Below are positions 35,230 through 43,686 of a stretch of 64,000 bases of DNA, piece after piece. The notes beneath the pieces are model-generated. The model was not told where the DNA came from. It made no database searches and saw only the letters and a list, made by a program, of their open reading frames with translations. The DNA is from Streptomyces sp. NBC_01353 (GTDB lineage: Bacteria > Actinomycetota > Actinomycetes > Streptomycetales > Streptomycetaceae): the NCBI RefSeq assembly GCF_036237275.1, contig NZ_CP108352.1, forward strand, positions 1,426,001 to 1,490,000, in the 5' to 3' direction. The stretch's first letter is position 1, and each line of letters opens with the position of its first letter. The position numbers and the translations under genes were made by a program.

Positions 35230-35844
35230 TCACACCTCGACGCGTCCCGGCGGCCGCAGCGCCGGCAGCAGGACGGAGTCGACGAAGACACGCATCGTCG
35301 AGGCGTCGGCGAAGCGCTCCTCGAAGAGCCGCTCGATGCGGAGCATCCCGAGGAAGCAGGGGGCGACGAAGCCGATCGCCGGGTTGTCCGCGTCGATCTC
35401 GCCGCGTTCGACGGCCCGCTTCAGGATCGTGTCGAGGGCCGCGACCTCCGGGCTGATGACGGTCTCGCGGAGCGCCTCGCGCAGATCGGGGTACTGGACG
35501 TACGCCTGGCTGACGGCCTCCATCAGCTCGGCGTCGTGATCACGGCGGGTCGCGGCCAGGTGGGCCGCCTCCCGGAGGTCACCGGCGAGCGATCCGGTGT
35601 CGATGCCGCTGAAGAAGACGCAGCGCTGTTTGGCGAGAGCGGCGGTGACGAGCTGCGGCTTGCTCCCCCACTGGCGGTAGAGGGTGGCCTTGCCGCACTT
35701 GGTGCGAGCCGCGACGCCCTCCATGGTCACCGCGTCGTAGCCGCCCTCCCGGAGCAGGCGGAGAACGGCCTCGTAGAGCTCTCTCTCCCGCTCCGGCGTG
35801 ATCTTTCCGCGGCGGGCGGCGGCGGTCGCGGCCTGTGTGGACAT
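35230..35844 (-). CDS. TetR family transcriptional regulator
   Basis: 204 residues. TetR helix-turn-helix at ~20-65: ELYEAVLRLLREGGYDAVTMEGVAARTKCGKATLYRQWGSK; a ligand/dimer domain follows. ATG at 35844 (MSTQAAT) with GGGAGGAA at 7 bases; the long frame back to 36660 is a shadow of the opposite gene. Divergent from the PAP2 gene; two overlapping palindromes lie between, so it likely represses PAP2/DMT and itself. Confidence 0.92.
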   Translation of the reverse strand: MSTQAATAAARRGKITPERERELYEAVLRLLREGGYDAVTMEGVAARTKCGKATLYRQWGSKPQLVTAALAKQRCVFFSGIDTGSLAGDLREAAHLAATRRDHDAELMEAVSQAYVQYPDLREALRETVISPEVAALDTILKRAVERGEIDADNPAIGFVAPCFLGMLRIERLFEERFADASTMRVFVDSVLLPALRPPGRVEV

Positions 35845-35896
35845 CCCATTCCTCCCGGACAGCTCTCTGCACATACGAGAGTAGGGGGTGCACAAT

Positions 35897-35930
35897 CGAG
35901 ACGCAAACGTTTCGAGACGCTTGCGTCTCG
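35897..35930. promoter_or_regulatory. Two overlapping palindromes, TetR operator candidate
   Basis: CGAGACGCTTGCGTCTCG (35913-35930) is a perfect 8-2-8 palindrome. CGAGACGCAAACGTTTCG (35897-35914) is a second, nearly symmetric copy that shares 2 bp with the first. They lie between the divergent TetR and PAP2 genes, 53-86 bp from the TetR start. Confidence 0.65.
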
Positions 35931-35991
35931 ATGAGTTCGGATCTAGGCTTCCTCCGTTTGCTGGCGATTTGACGGGAAAAAGGGGCCGGGC

Positions 35992-36942
35992 ATGGCTGCC
36001 GGGATACGCGGGACACGTCCCACAGAACCGGGGCCGACCGCTACCCCGAACACCCCGAGACCTCCGCTGGTGCGCGAGCTGCTGCTCGTCACGGCGCTGT
36101 TCCTCGTCTACAAGTTCGGCCGGCTGTTCGCGAACGGCCACGAACTGCGGGCCTTCCACAACGCCGACCGGATATGGAACGCGGAGCGGGCCGTCCATCT
36201 CCCCGACGAGGGCTCCGTGCAGGCGCTGCTCATGCACGGAGAGCCGCTCGTCCGGGCCGCGAACACCTACTACGCGGCCGTGCACTTCCCGGCCACGATC
36301 GCCTTCCTCGCCTGGCTCTACTGGCGCCGCCCCGCGCACTACCTCTGGTCCCGCCGCGTCCTGGCGCTCCTGACCGCCGCCGCGCTCGCCCTCCATCTGC
36401 TGCTGCCGCTGGCGCCGCCCCGGATGCTCGCCGCGACCGGACTCGTCGACACCGCACGGGTCTACGGCCCGTCGGTGTACGGCGCGAGCCCCGAGACGGA
36501 CTCGATGGCCAACCAGTTCGCCGCGATGCCGTCGCTGCACTTCGGCTGGGCGGTGATGGTCGCGATCGGCCTGATCGTCGCCACGCGCGGCCGGTGGCGC
36601 CTGCTGTGGCTGCTCCACCCCCTGCTGACGCTCCTGGTCATCGTCGGCACGGCCAACCACTACTGGTTCGACGCTCTCGCCGCCGTGGCGCTGCTCGGCC
36701 TCGCGCTCGCGGTGGTACGGGCGCCGGGCACCGGACCGGCCGCCCCGGGCCCGCTCCGGAGCGCCGCCACACCCACCGTGCTCGCCGCGTCCGCCACACC
36801 CACCGTGCTCGCCGCGTCCGCCACGCCCACCGTGCCCGTCGCGTCCGCCACGCCTGCCGTGCCCGTGGCGTCCGCCACGCCTGCCGTGCCCGTGGCCCGC
36901 ACCGCGCCCGCCGCGCCGCGCCCGGTGGAGGCGCTGCGATGA
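35992..36942 (+). CDS. PAP2-superfamily membrane phosphatase with C-terminal repeat tail
   Basis: 316 residues, five to six membrane helices. The catalytic motifs of the inositol-phosphorylceramide-synthase-like PAP2 branch can be seen: MPSLHFGWA (PSLH) and GTANHYWFDALAAV (HxxxD). They hydrolyse or transfer a lipid-linked phosphate on the outer side. The C-terminal ~60 residues are a 9-residue repeat (ATPTVLAAS type) coded by a 27-bp tandem repeat. The start has a weak GGG site. The stop overlaps the next ATG by 4 bp. Confidence 0.83.
   Translation: MAAGIRGTRPTEPGPTATPNTPRPPLVRELLLVTALFLVYKFGRLFANGHELRAFHNADRIWNAERAVHLPDEGSVQALLMHGEPLVRAANTYYAAVHFPATIAFLAWLYWRRPAHYLWSRRVLALLTAAALALHLLLPLAPPRMLAATGLVDTARVYGPSVYGASPETDSMANQFAAMPSLHFGWAVMVAIGLIVATRGRWRLLWLLHPLLTLLVIVGTANHYWFDALAAVALLGLALAVVRAPGTGPAAPGPLRSAATPTVLAASATPTVLAASATPTVPVASATPAVPVASATPAVPVARTAPAAPRPVEALR
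36766..36900 (+). repeat. 27-bp tandem repeat, five copies, inside the PAP2 gene
   Basis: Five in-frame units starting at 36766 encode ATPTVLAAS, ATPTVLAAS, ATPTVPVAS, ATPAVPVAS and ATPAVPVAR. The first two are nearly identical at DNA level; later ones drift. The unit length is a multiple of three, so copy changes only alter tail length. Confidence 0.85.
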
Positions 36943-38048
36943 CCGCCCCCGACGGCATCGTCCTCGCCGTACTCCTGTCCCTGGTCTCCGCGGCCGGGTA
37001 CGCCCTCGCCGCGGTCGCCCAGTCCCGGCTCGCCGCCTCGGCCCCCTCCGACGGCGGTGGCGGCGCGCTGCGCGCCCTGCTCGCCCGCGGCCAGTGGTGG
37101 TGGTCCGTCGGCCTGAACGCCGCCGGCGCGCTGGCCCATGTGGCCGCCCTGCACTACGGCCCGCTGACGCTCGTTCAGCCGCTGGGCGCGCTCACCCTGG
37201 TGGCGGCGCTGCCGCTCGGGGCGTACTGCGCCCGGCGACGGGTGACGCGGGCGGAGTGGCGTGGCGCGTTCTGGACACTGGCGGGCCTCGTCGGCCTGAT
37301 CTCGGTCACGGGCCCCGCGACGCCGGGCGACGCGCTGACCCTGCGCGAGGCACTGATCGTCGCATCGTCGACGGCCCTGTTGATCGTGATCCTCGCCAGG
37401 GGAGGACGGAACAGCGCGGGCTCCCGTGCCGAAACGTCACGCCGGGGGCGCGGGCTCGGGCATGCGACGGCCTCCGGGATCGCCTCGGGAGTAGCCTCCG
37501 CCTTGACGCAGACGCTGACCGCCGCCCTCGCGCGCGAGCTGCCCGGCGGGGCGACGGCCTGGTGGCAGACCACCCTGATAGCTGTACTGCTCTCCGCCTT
37601 CGCCGTCGGCGGCCTGCTGCTCTCGCAGACCGCCTACCGCGGCGGACTCGCCGCGCCGCTGGCCGTCGTGAACCTCTCCAACCCGGCCGCCGCCGCGGTC
37701 ATCGGCGTGGCGCTGCTCGGCGAGACGTTCCGCGCGGGCGTGTGGGGCTGGCTGATCGCTGCCGCCGCTTCGGCGGTGGCGGCACGCGGCGTGGTGCTGC
37801 TGACGACGGGCGCGGGAGCGGCCCCCACGACGCCGTCCCCCGCGCCGGTCCCCACGACGCCGTCCCTCGCGCCCGCCCCCACGACGCAGGCGTCCACCAC
37901 CGTCGCCGCCCTGGTCACCGCCCCCGTGACGTCGCCCCTGTCCACCGTCGCCGCCCCCGCGCAGCCGCTGCCCCCGCTCCGTACCGACGAGCCCGCGACC
38001 GTGCCCGCAGCCTCCCCAGCACCCACCCCCGCGCCTCTCGCGGGCTGA
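36939..38048 (+). CDS. EamA/DMT-type membrane transporter with Pro/Thr-rich tail
   Basis: 369 residues. About nine to ten membrane helices in two EamA-like halves (AGALAHVAALHYGPLTLVQPLGALTLVAALPLG and LAVVNLSNPAAAAVIGVALLGETF). Then a ~80-residue tail rich in Pro, Thr and Ala with repeats of the type TTPSPAPVP/TTPSLAPAP. The ATG overlaps the PAP2 stop (4 bp), so the two genes are coupled. Substrate unknown; the pair may act on lipid-linked compounds. Confidence 0.8.
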   Translation: MTAPDGIVLAVLLSLVSAAGYALAAVAQSRLAASAPSDGGGGALRALLARGQWWWSVGLNAAGALAHVAALHYGPLTLVQPLGALTLVAALPLGAYCARRRVTRAEWRGAFWTLAGLVGLISVTGPATPGDALTLREALIVASSTALLIVILARGGRNSAGSRAETSRRGRGLGHATASGIASGVASALTQTLTAALARELPGGATAWWQTTLIAVLLSAFAVGGLLLSQTAYRGGLAAPLAVVNLSNPAAAAVIGVALLGETFRAGVWGWLIAAAASAVAARGVVLLTTGAGAAPTTPSPAPVPTTPSLAPAPTTQASTTVAALVTAPVTSPLSTVAAPAQPLPPLRTDEPATVPAASPAPTPAPLAG

Positions 38049-38055
38049 CGGCGCC

Positions 38056-38673
38056 TCACTCCCCCGACGGCGGGCGGTCCTCCGTCACCTGGGCCGCGAA
38101 GATCGGTTCGGTGGACGGCTGGTACCCGCCCTTCTCCCCCGGCACGGCCGGTTCCAGCCCGAAGAGCGCGCCGACCCCCATCGGCGGCATGTCTCCGTAG
38201 AGCGCGTGATACGCGCCGGGCCGGACCGAGTACATCTCGTGCCAGATGCCGACCGCCCCGTTGCTCGCGAAGTAGCGCCGCCAGTAGGCGCTCTGAGCGG
38301 GGCGGTGCCGGCGGGCGGACTCGGCGGCGTACGCGCGGATGTCGCCCGCCTTCCGCCAGTACTGGACGACGGTGACCTCGCCGAACGAGGGCCCGAGGAG
38401 CATCCGGTAGCCGAGGAACCCGCTCTCCGGGTCCGCGCGGAGCTCCTTGATCATGGCGGGCATGGCCATCAACACGGGCAGCCAGCCGCGGACCGAGCGC
38501 CAGCGGTTGATCCGGGCACCGATCAGGAAGACGGCGATCGGCTCGCCGTTCGCGGCCATGAAGCGACCCCGGCGCACCCGGCGCCGCTCGGCACGGCTCT
38601 CGACTCCGCCACGGTTCCACTCGGGCACGGTGACGAGCCGTAGCCCGTTCTTGAAGTCGGACCCCATTGCCAT
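38056..38673 (-). CDS. DUF4188 family protein (monooxygenase-like)
   Basis: 205 residues. Landmarks: FLIGARINRWRSVRGWLPVLMAMPAMIKEL, GEVTVVQYWRKAGDIRAYA, NGAVGIWHEMY and GAYHALYGDMPPMGVG. These match DUF4188 proteins, which look like heme-degrading-type ferredoxin-fold monooxygenases of unknown role. ATG with AGGAG at 6 bases. Divergent from a MerR regulator across a palindrome. Confidence 0.82.
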   Translation of the reverse strand: MAMGSDFKNGLRLVTVPEWNRGGVESRAERRRVRRGRFMAANGEPIAVFLIGARINRWRSVRGWLPVLMAMPAMIKELRADPESGFLGYRMLLGPSFGEVTVVQYWRKAGDIRAYAAESARRHRPAQSAYWRRYFASNGAVGIWHEMYSVRPGAYHALYGDMPPMGVGALFGLEPAVPGEKGGYQPSTEPIFAAQVTEDRPPSGE

Positions 38674-38695
38674 GGTTCTCCTACCTCCCGTTGTT

Positions 38696-38712
38696 GGATA
38701 GCTGAACTATCC
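38696..38712. promoter_or_regulatory. Operator candidate between DUF4188 and MerR genes
   Basis: GGATAG-CTGAA-CTATCC: perfect 6-5-6 inverted repeat, 23 bp upstream of the DUF4188 start and 62 bp upstream of merR. Confidence 0.5.
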
Positions 38713-38773
38713 TTGGAGGGCAGAGTAGAACTCCCGGGTAACCGTGTCGAGACGATGGGAACGGTGAAAGTCT

Positions 38774-39445
38774 TTGCGCCTCTCCGAGCTGAGCGACCGC
38801 GGCGGCGTATCCGTGGCCACGGTCAAGTACTACCTGCGCGAAGGGCTCCTGGCCCCGGGCACCCCCGTCACCGCACGGCAGTCCGACTACGGCGAGGAGC
38901 ATCTGCGCAGACTGCGACTGATCCGGGCACTGCTGACGGTCGGCGGAATGACGATCCAGCAGGCCCGCGACGTCCTCGCCGTCGCGGACGACCCCGCCTT
39001 CGGCCGCCATGAACGCGTCGGCATCGCCGCGTACATGCTCGGCCCCCAGATCTCGCCGCCCGACGCCTCCGATCCCGAGCGCGCACTCTGGGACGAGGTC
39101 TTCGCCGAGATGCGCGACCTGCTCACCGAGATGGGCTGGTACGTGAACGAGGAGGCACCGGCGCTCGCCGCACTGACCAGGGCGGTCGTGACGCTCCGTT
39201 CACTGGGCTACCGGGGCGGCGTCGACGACATCCGGCGGTATGCGGAGGTGATGCACCCGATCGCCGCCGAGGAGTACACGGTGATGGAGGAGTACCCGGT
39301 CCTGGAGGAGGCGATCGAGGCGGCCGTCGCGTACACAATGCTCTACGAACCGATTCTGCTGGCCCTGCGCCGACTGGCGCACGAGGACGTCTCGGCGCAT
39401 CTGTACGGGATTTCCCCGCCGAACCCTCCACTTTCGTCACCTTGA
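38774..39445 (+). CDS. MerR family transcriptional regulator
   Basis: 223 residues. N-terminal MerR winged helix: RLSELSDRGGVSVATVKYYLREGLLAPGTP, SDYGEEHLRRLRLIRAL. The effector half is long and acidic, without the metal-binding Cys residues of MerR proper. TTG start at 38774, site GGTGAAAG rather weak; no ATG fits the HTH start. Likely controls the divergent DUF4188 gene. Confidence 0.87.
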   Translation: MRLSELSDRGGVSVATVKYYLREGLLAPGTPVTARQSDYGEEHLRRLRLIRALLTVGGMTIQQARDVLAVADDPAFGRHERVGIAAYMLGPQISPPDASDPERALWDEVFAEMRDLLTEMGWYVNEEAPALAALTRAVVTLRSLGYRGGVDDIRRYAEVMHPIAAEEYTVMEEYPVLEEAIEAAVAYTMLYEPILLALRRLAHEDVSAHLYGISPPNPPLSSP

Positions 39446-39481
39446 CGAAAACCCTGGAGCCTCCTATCGTCATCATGACGA
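39434..39481. promoter_or_regulatory. Two copies of TCGTCA-N3-TGACGA upstream of the SPFH gene
   Basis: TCGTCA-CCT-TGACGA (39434-39448) and TCGTCA-TCA-TGACGA (39467-39481) share both half-sites exactly and are 33 bp apart centre to centre, about three helical turns. The first copy overlaps the MerR stop codon and its symmetry extends to TTTCGTCA/TGACGAAA (39432-39450). The second ends 15 bp before the SPFH ATG. Confidence 0.6.
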
Positions 39482-39496
39482 CAAGGGGGAGTTCCC

Positions 39497-40501
39497 ATGG
39501 CCGACATCACCCGCCGGGCCGGCTGGCGCCATCTGCGGTCCGCGCCCACCGCACACATCCGCCACCACCGGCGCGGACGCCTCGTCCACGACGGAACGGG
39601 GCTCAGCTTCTGGTACCGCTCGCTGTCCGCCGCGCTCTCCGAAGTGCCGGTGAACGACCGGGAGTTGGCGATGGCGTTCCACGCCAGGACCGCCGACTTC
39701 CAGGACGTGAGCGTGCAGTCCACCGTCACGTACCGGATCGGCGAACCGGAAGCCGCCGCCACCCGGCTCGACTTCTCCATCGATCCGGACACGGGCGCGT
39801 GGCGGGGCGCGCCGCTGGAGCAGATCGCCACGCTCCTGACCGAGACGGCGCAGCAGCACGCTCTCGACGTCCTGGCCCGCACCCCGCTCGCCGCGGCCCT
39901 CGTCGACGGTGTGGCAGCCGTACGGGACCGGATCGCGGACGGGCTCGCGGCGGAGCCGCGGCTGCCGGCCACCGGGATCGAGGTGGTGGCGGTACGGGTG
40001 GTGGCGATCCGTCCGGAGCCGGAGGTCGAGCGGGCGCTGCGCACGCCCGCGCGTGAGCAGATCCAGCAGGAGGCCGACCGGGCCACCTACGAGCGCCGGG
40101 CCGTGGCGGTCGAACGCGAGCGGACGATCGCCGAGAACGAGCTCGCCAGCAAGATCGAACTCGCCCGGCAGGAGGAGCGGCTCGTCGACCAGCGCGGCAC
40201 CAACGCACGTCGCGAGGCCGAGGAGAGCGCCGCCGCGGACTCCGTACGGGCGGAGGCGGAGGCGTTGCGGAAGGTCCGGCTCGCGCGGGCCGAGGCGGAG
40301 GCGGCGCGCGAGGTCGGCGAGGCGCGGGCCGCGGCGCAGGCGGCCTGGCTCCGGGTGCACGGGGAGGTCGACGCGGCGACGCTGCACGCGCTCGCGGTCA
40401 CCCGGGCGGCGGAGAACCTGCCCCGGATCGAGCACCTGACGCTCTCGCCCGACGTGCTGACCGGACTCCTGGCGAAGCTCGGCGGCGGGACCTCGTCGTG
40501 A
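39497..40501 (+). CDS. SPFH/prohibitin-domain protein
   Basis: 334 residues. An SPFH domain (~20-190) of the band-7 type, for example SVQSTVTYRIGEPEAAATRLDF, ALDVLARTPLAAALVDG and GIEVVAVRVVAIRPEPEVERAL, followed by a long Ala/Glu/Arg-rich coiled coil (~190-290, EREEVEAAR-type) and a small C-terminal part. There is no N-terminal membrane helix, unusual for SPFH proteins, which normally are membrane scaffolds. ATG with GGGGGAG. Stop and next GTG overlap by 4 bp (GTGA). Confidence 0.85.
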   Translation: MADITRRAGWRHLRSAPTAHIRHHRRGRLVHDGTGLSFWYRSLSAALSEVPVNDRELAMAFHARTADFQDVSVQSTVTYRIGEPEAAATRLDFSIDPDTGAWRGAPLEQIATLLTETAQQHALDVLARTPLAAALVDGVAAVRDRIADGLAAEPRLPATGIEVVAVRVVAIRPEPEVERALRTPAREQIQQEADRATYERRAVAVERERTIAENELASKIELARQEERLVDQRGTNARREAEESAAADSVRAEAEALRKVRLARAEAEAAREVGEARAAAQAAWLRVHGEVDAATLHALAVTRAAENLPRIEHLTLSPDVLTGLLAKLGGGTSS

Positions 40502-41406
40502 GCCTGGCGCCGCGTGCGGTGCTCGTGCACCGCACGACGGAGTACGAGACGTTGCTCGCCCGCCACGGAACGCACGGGCAGGCCGCGTTCTTCCTCTCCA
40601 GCCGGGGCCGGGGCATCGAGGACGTACGGGAGCGGCACGAGCGGAACCGGCGGGCGCTGGCGGAGGTGGCGGCGGCGGTGCCGCTGCAGTGGCGACAGGC
40701 GCGGGTCGAGCGGGCGGATCTGGACCGTTTCCTGTTCGGCCCCGAGGACGTGGTCGTCGTGGCCGGGCAGGACGGTCTGGTGGCCAACGTGGCGAAGTAC
40801 CTGGACGGGCAGCCCGTCATCGGGATCGACACCGATCCCGGACGGAACGCGGGGGTCCTGGTACGGCACCGGGTGGCGGACGCACGGGGGTTGCTGGCGG
40901 CGGTGGACCGGACGGGGGCAGCCGCGACCGGGGCGGACGAGCTGACGATGGTGGAGGCGGTCACCGACGACGCACAGCGGCTCCTCGCCCTCAACGAGAT
41001 CTATCTCGGCCCGCCCGGCCATCAGACGGCCCGCTACACGCTCACTGTGGAGGACCCGGAACCGGCGGCCGAACCCCAGGCCTCCTCGGGCGTCCTGGTC
41101 GGTACGGGTACGGGCGCGACGGGCTGGCTCCGCTCGCTCTGGCAGCAGAGTTCCAGCCTCCTGCCTCTGCCGGTCCCGACGGACCCGCGCCTGGCCTGGT
41201 TCGTCCGCGAGGCCTGGCCGTCCCCGACGACGGGCACGACGCGGGTGGAGGGGGTATTGAGCGCCGGGCAGTCCCTCCACCTGACGGTGGAGTCGGACCG
41301 CCTGGTCGCGTTCGGCGACGGGATGGAATCGGACGCGCTGGAACTGACGTGGGGCCAGACGGTACGGGTGGGGGTGGCACGGACGGCGCTGCGGTTGGTG
41401 GGGTGA
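40498..41406 (+). CDS. NAD-kinase-like protein
   Basis: 302 residues. Shows the order of the NAD(+)/diacylglycerol-kinase fold: VVVVAGQDGLVANVAKYL at 85-102 (GQDG for the family GGDG, Asp kept), PVIGIDTDPGRNAGVL (106-121), LALNEIYLG (162-170, the NE motif) and GTGTGATGWLRSL (201-213, instead of the TPTGS loop). The acid residue and the NE pair are kept but the glycine of GGDG is replaced, so activity on NAD is uncertain. GTG start overlaps the SPFH stop, so the two are produced together. Confidence 0.7.
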   Translation: MSLAPRAVLVHRTTEYETLLARHGTHGQAAFFLSSRGRGIEDVRERHERNRRALAEVAAAVPLQWRQARVERADLDRFLFGPEDVVVVAGQDGLVANVAKYLDGQPVIGIDTDPGRNAGVLVRHRVADARGLLAAVDRTGAAATGADELTMVEAVTDDAQRLLALNEIYLGPPGHQTARYTLTVEDPEPAAEPQASSGVLVGTGTGATGWLRSLWQQSSSLLPLPVPTDPRLAWFVREAWPSPTTGTTRVEGVLSAGQSLHLTVESDRLVAFGDGMESDALELTWGQTVRVGVARTALRLVG

Positions 41407-41685
41407 GGAGGGGCGACCGGCGTGCGGCACGGCAGGCGTGGTGGCGCGCGCCGTCGGCGTGACGCGGCAGCGCGGCACGCCCCGGTGGCGCGTGGCAGGG
41501 TGTGGCGCGGCGTGGGGCCGCAGGGAACCGCGTGGCGGCGCGTGGCGCATGGCGGCGCGTGGCACCCGCATGGCGGGAAACGATCGTCGCGTGATCTCCG
41601 GTCCTGCGGTGCTCGCTAGGATCGGGCCGCTTCGTCCGATTCGCCCCCACCGCCCCGTGCTCCACCGGCAGTCGAAGGAACACGC
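41407..41685. other. Non-coding stretch rich in GTGGCGCG-type motifs
   Basis: No gene seen. The first ~170 bases consist of diverged direct repeats of GTGGCGCG/GGCGCGTGGC/GCATGGCGG. The last ~80 bases are ordinary and probably hold the promoter of the GNAT gene; GAAGGAA precedes its ATG. Confidence 0.5.
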
Positions 41686-42585
41686 ATGCCCTCCCCCACC
41701 CCCGACACGCTCCACATCGCCCCGGCCACTCTTCAGGACTGGGAGCTCGTACGTACCTGGGCGGCGGAAGAGGGATGGAACCCGGGGGCGTCCGACGCCC
41801 CGGCGTTCTTCGCGCAGGACCCGGAGGGGTTCTTTCTCGGCCGGATCGACGGGGAGCCCGTCTCCGCCATCTCGGTCGTCAACTACAGCGACCGGTACGC
41901 CTTCCTGGGCTTCTACCTCGTCCGTCCCGACCTGCGCGGTTTCGGCCATGGGCTGGCGACCTGGCGCGCCGCGCTCGCGCACGCCGGCGAGCGGACGGTC
42001 GGCCTCGACGGGGTGCCGGACCAGCAGGACAACTACCATCGCTCCGGCTTCTCCCTCGCGTACCGCACGGCCCGGTACGTCGGTGAGCCCGTCGCGGCCG
42101 GCGCCCCCGTCGTCGGGGAGCCCGTCGGATCCGGCGCCCCCGCGCCGGACGTGGTCCCCGCCGCGCAGGTCGACCCGGCCGCCCTCGCCGCGTACGACAG
42201 CGCCTGCCACCCCGCGGACCGACCGCGCTTCCTCACCACGTGGCTGACCACTCCGGGCCATCGCGCGCTCGCCCGGGTCACCGACGGGCGCCTCGCGGGG
42301 TACGGAGTGGTGCGGCCGGCCCAGGAGGAGGCGCGCATCGGGCCCCTGTTCGCGGACACCCCCAAGGACGCGGCCGCCCTGCTGGACGCGCTGTCCGCAG
42401 AGGCTCGGGCCTTCGGTTCACCACGCATCGCGATCGACATCCCCGAGGCCAACCCCATCGCCGCCCGGCTCGCCGAGGAGCGGGGTCTCGAGCCCACCTT
42501 CGAGACGGCACGCATGTACACGGGCGCGGTCCGCCCGGTGGCGCGGGAACGCGTCTTCGGCGTGACGACCCTCGAACTGGGCTAG
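41686..42585 (+). CDS. GNAT family N-acetyltransferase with a second GNAT-like half
   Basis: 299 residues. The first half is a GNAT domain (AISVVNYSDRYAFLGFYLVRPDLRGFGHGLATWRAALAH, with the acetyl-CoA loop RGFGHG). The second half (after ~140) starts a YjdJ/Eis-like DUF (GPLFADTPKDAAALLDALSAEA). Acetyl-CoA-dependent N-acetylation of an unknown substrate. The last codons overlap the convergent lipoprotein gene by 4 bp. Confidence 0.83.
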   Translation: MPSPTPDTLHIAPATLQDWELVRTWAAEEGWNPGASDAPAFFAQDPEGFFLGRIDGEPVSAISVVNYSDRYAFLGFYLVRPDLRGFGHGLATWRAALAHAGERTVGLDGVPDQQDNYHRSGFSLAYRTARYVGEPVAAGAPVVGEPVGSGAPAPDVVPAAQVDPAALAAYDSACHPADRPRFLTTWLTTPGHRALARVTDGRLAGYGVVRPAQEEARIGPLFADTPKDAAALLDALSAEARAFGSPRIAIDIPEANPIAARLAEERGLEPTFETARMYTGAVRPVARERVFGVTTLELG

Positions 42586-43244
42586 GCCGCCTTCACCACG
42601 GGGTCCTTCACCAGCGGCTTGTTCTCGCACCCCAGGGCTTCTGTGACCTCGCGCGTCATCAGATAGAGGAAGGAGAGCTGGCGAGCCTTCATCTCCTGGT
42701 CCACGTCCTTGCCCCGATTGACCGTGAGTGAGGCGTCGGCGCGGAGTACGGCCTTGCGCGAAGGTTCGCTCAGCTCACCACCCAGATCGCACGGAACGTG
42801 GAGCATCGAGGCGAGGTCTCCGCTTTCCCCCCTGACACCACTCACGTCGTAGAGCGAACCGGCCTGCGCGGGGTGCTCACCCGGCTCCTCGGCAGGGGTC
42901 CACGCGAAGCCGAGCACCACGCGTTCTTCGCTGCCCTCCGGGAGGAAGGTGCACAAGTAGGCAGGGGACGTACCGGACTTCTCCTGCCGTTCCCGCACGT
43001 CCTCTTTGAGCTCCGCCACAAAGCGCTGATCCGACATGATGACGTTTGTTTTGAAATCGTCCGTCCCGAGCACGTGGCGCAGCGATGTGCCCGCACCGGA
43101 GTCGGCGGGCTGACCGCACAATCCTTCGACCCGGGTGTCGGAGTCCCCCGACGAGCAAGCGGAAGCAGCCAGCGCGAGCGCCACAGCGGCCGCGGACCGC
43201 GCAAGCGTCCGAGTGCGATGCGTACGCCGCGTCATGAGCGCCAT
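42582..43244 (-). CDS. Putative lipoprotein
   Basis: 220 residues. Lipoprotein signal with lipobox LAASAC, then SSGDSD and an extracytoplasmic domain with Cys residues (GLCGQP, LCTFLPEG, HVPCDLGG, LGCENKP) that may pair. ATG with AAGGA at 9 bases. No family recognised; it faces the convergent GNAT gene. Confidence 0.72.
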   Translation of the reverse strand: MALMTRRTHRTRTLARSAAAVALALAASACSSGDSDTRVEGLCGQPADSGAGTSLRHVLGTDDFKTNVIMSDQRFVAELKEDVRERQEKSGTSPAYLCTFLPEGSEERVVLGFAWTPAEEPGEHPAQAGSLYDVSGVRGESGDLASMLHVPCDLGGELSEPSRKAVLRADASLTVNRGKDVDQEMKARQLSFLYLMTREVTEALGCENKPLVKDPVVKAA

Positions 43245-43686
43245 TGTTCAGAATCCTTCCTGGTCCCCCGCGCCGGGAAGGGGCGGTTCGTTCCATCCTC
43301 ACCGGCCGAACAGTGCGACATTACGGGACCGGCGATCTCCATCGGCGCCGCCCCCGCAGGGCCCCCCTCACCCTCCCCCCGCCCCCCTCGGGGGGTGACA
43401 AGGGTTTTCCCCGTATCGGGTTCATCTCGCCTTTCCCTACTGTCTGCCGCACCGGCAGATCCCATCCCCCGAACCACGCTCCCCGCAGGCGATCAGGTCG
43501 CCTGTCAGGTGCATGAGGGGACGAGGGTGGTGTCCGCCGGTGACGGCCTTGACCCGGGCCGTCGCGCCGGTGGCGGCGCACGGGCCCCCCAAGCCCAGGG
43601 ACCGGCGGACCGCAACCCCACGTCGCACCCCGTTCCCGCGCCGCCGCCACTGCTCCGCACCTACGTCGTGCTTGAAAGGGAACACC
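43245..43686. other. 442-bp intergenic region before the subtilisin gene
   Basis: No gene seen. It holds a hairpin CCCCCC-TC-GGGGGG (43382-43395) in a C-rich stretch, and the promoters of the lipoprotein (left end) and protease (right). An open frame from 43513 into the protease gene is read as upstream leader, since the signal peptide starts at 43687. AAAGGGA precedes the TTG. Confidence 0.5.
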
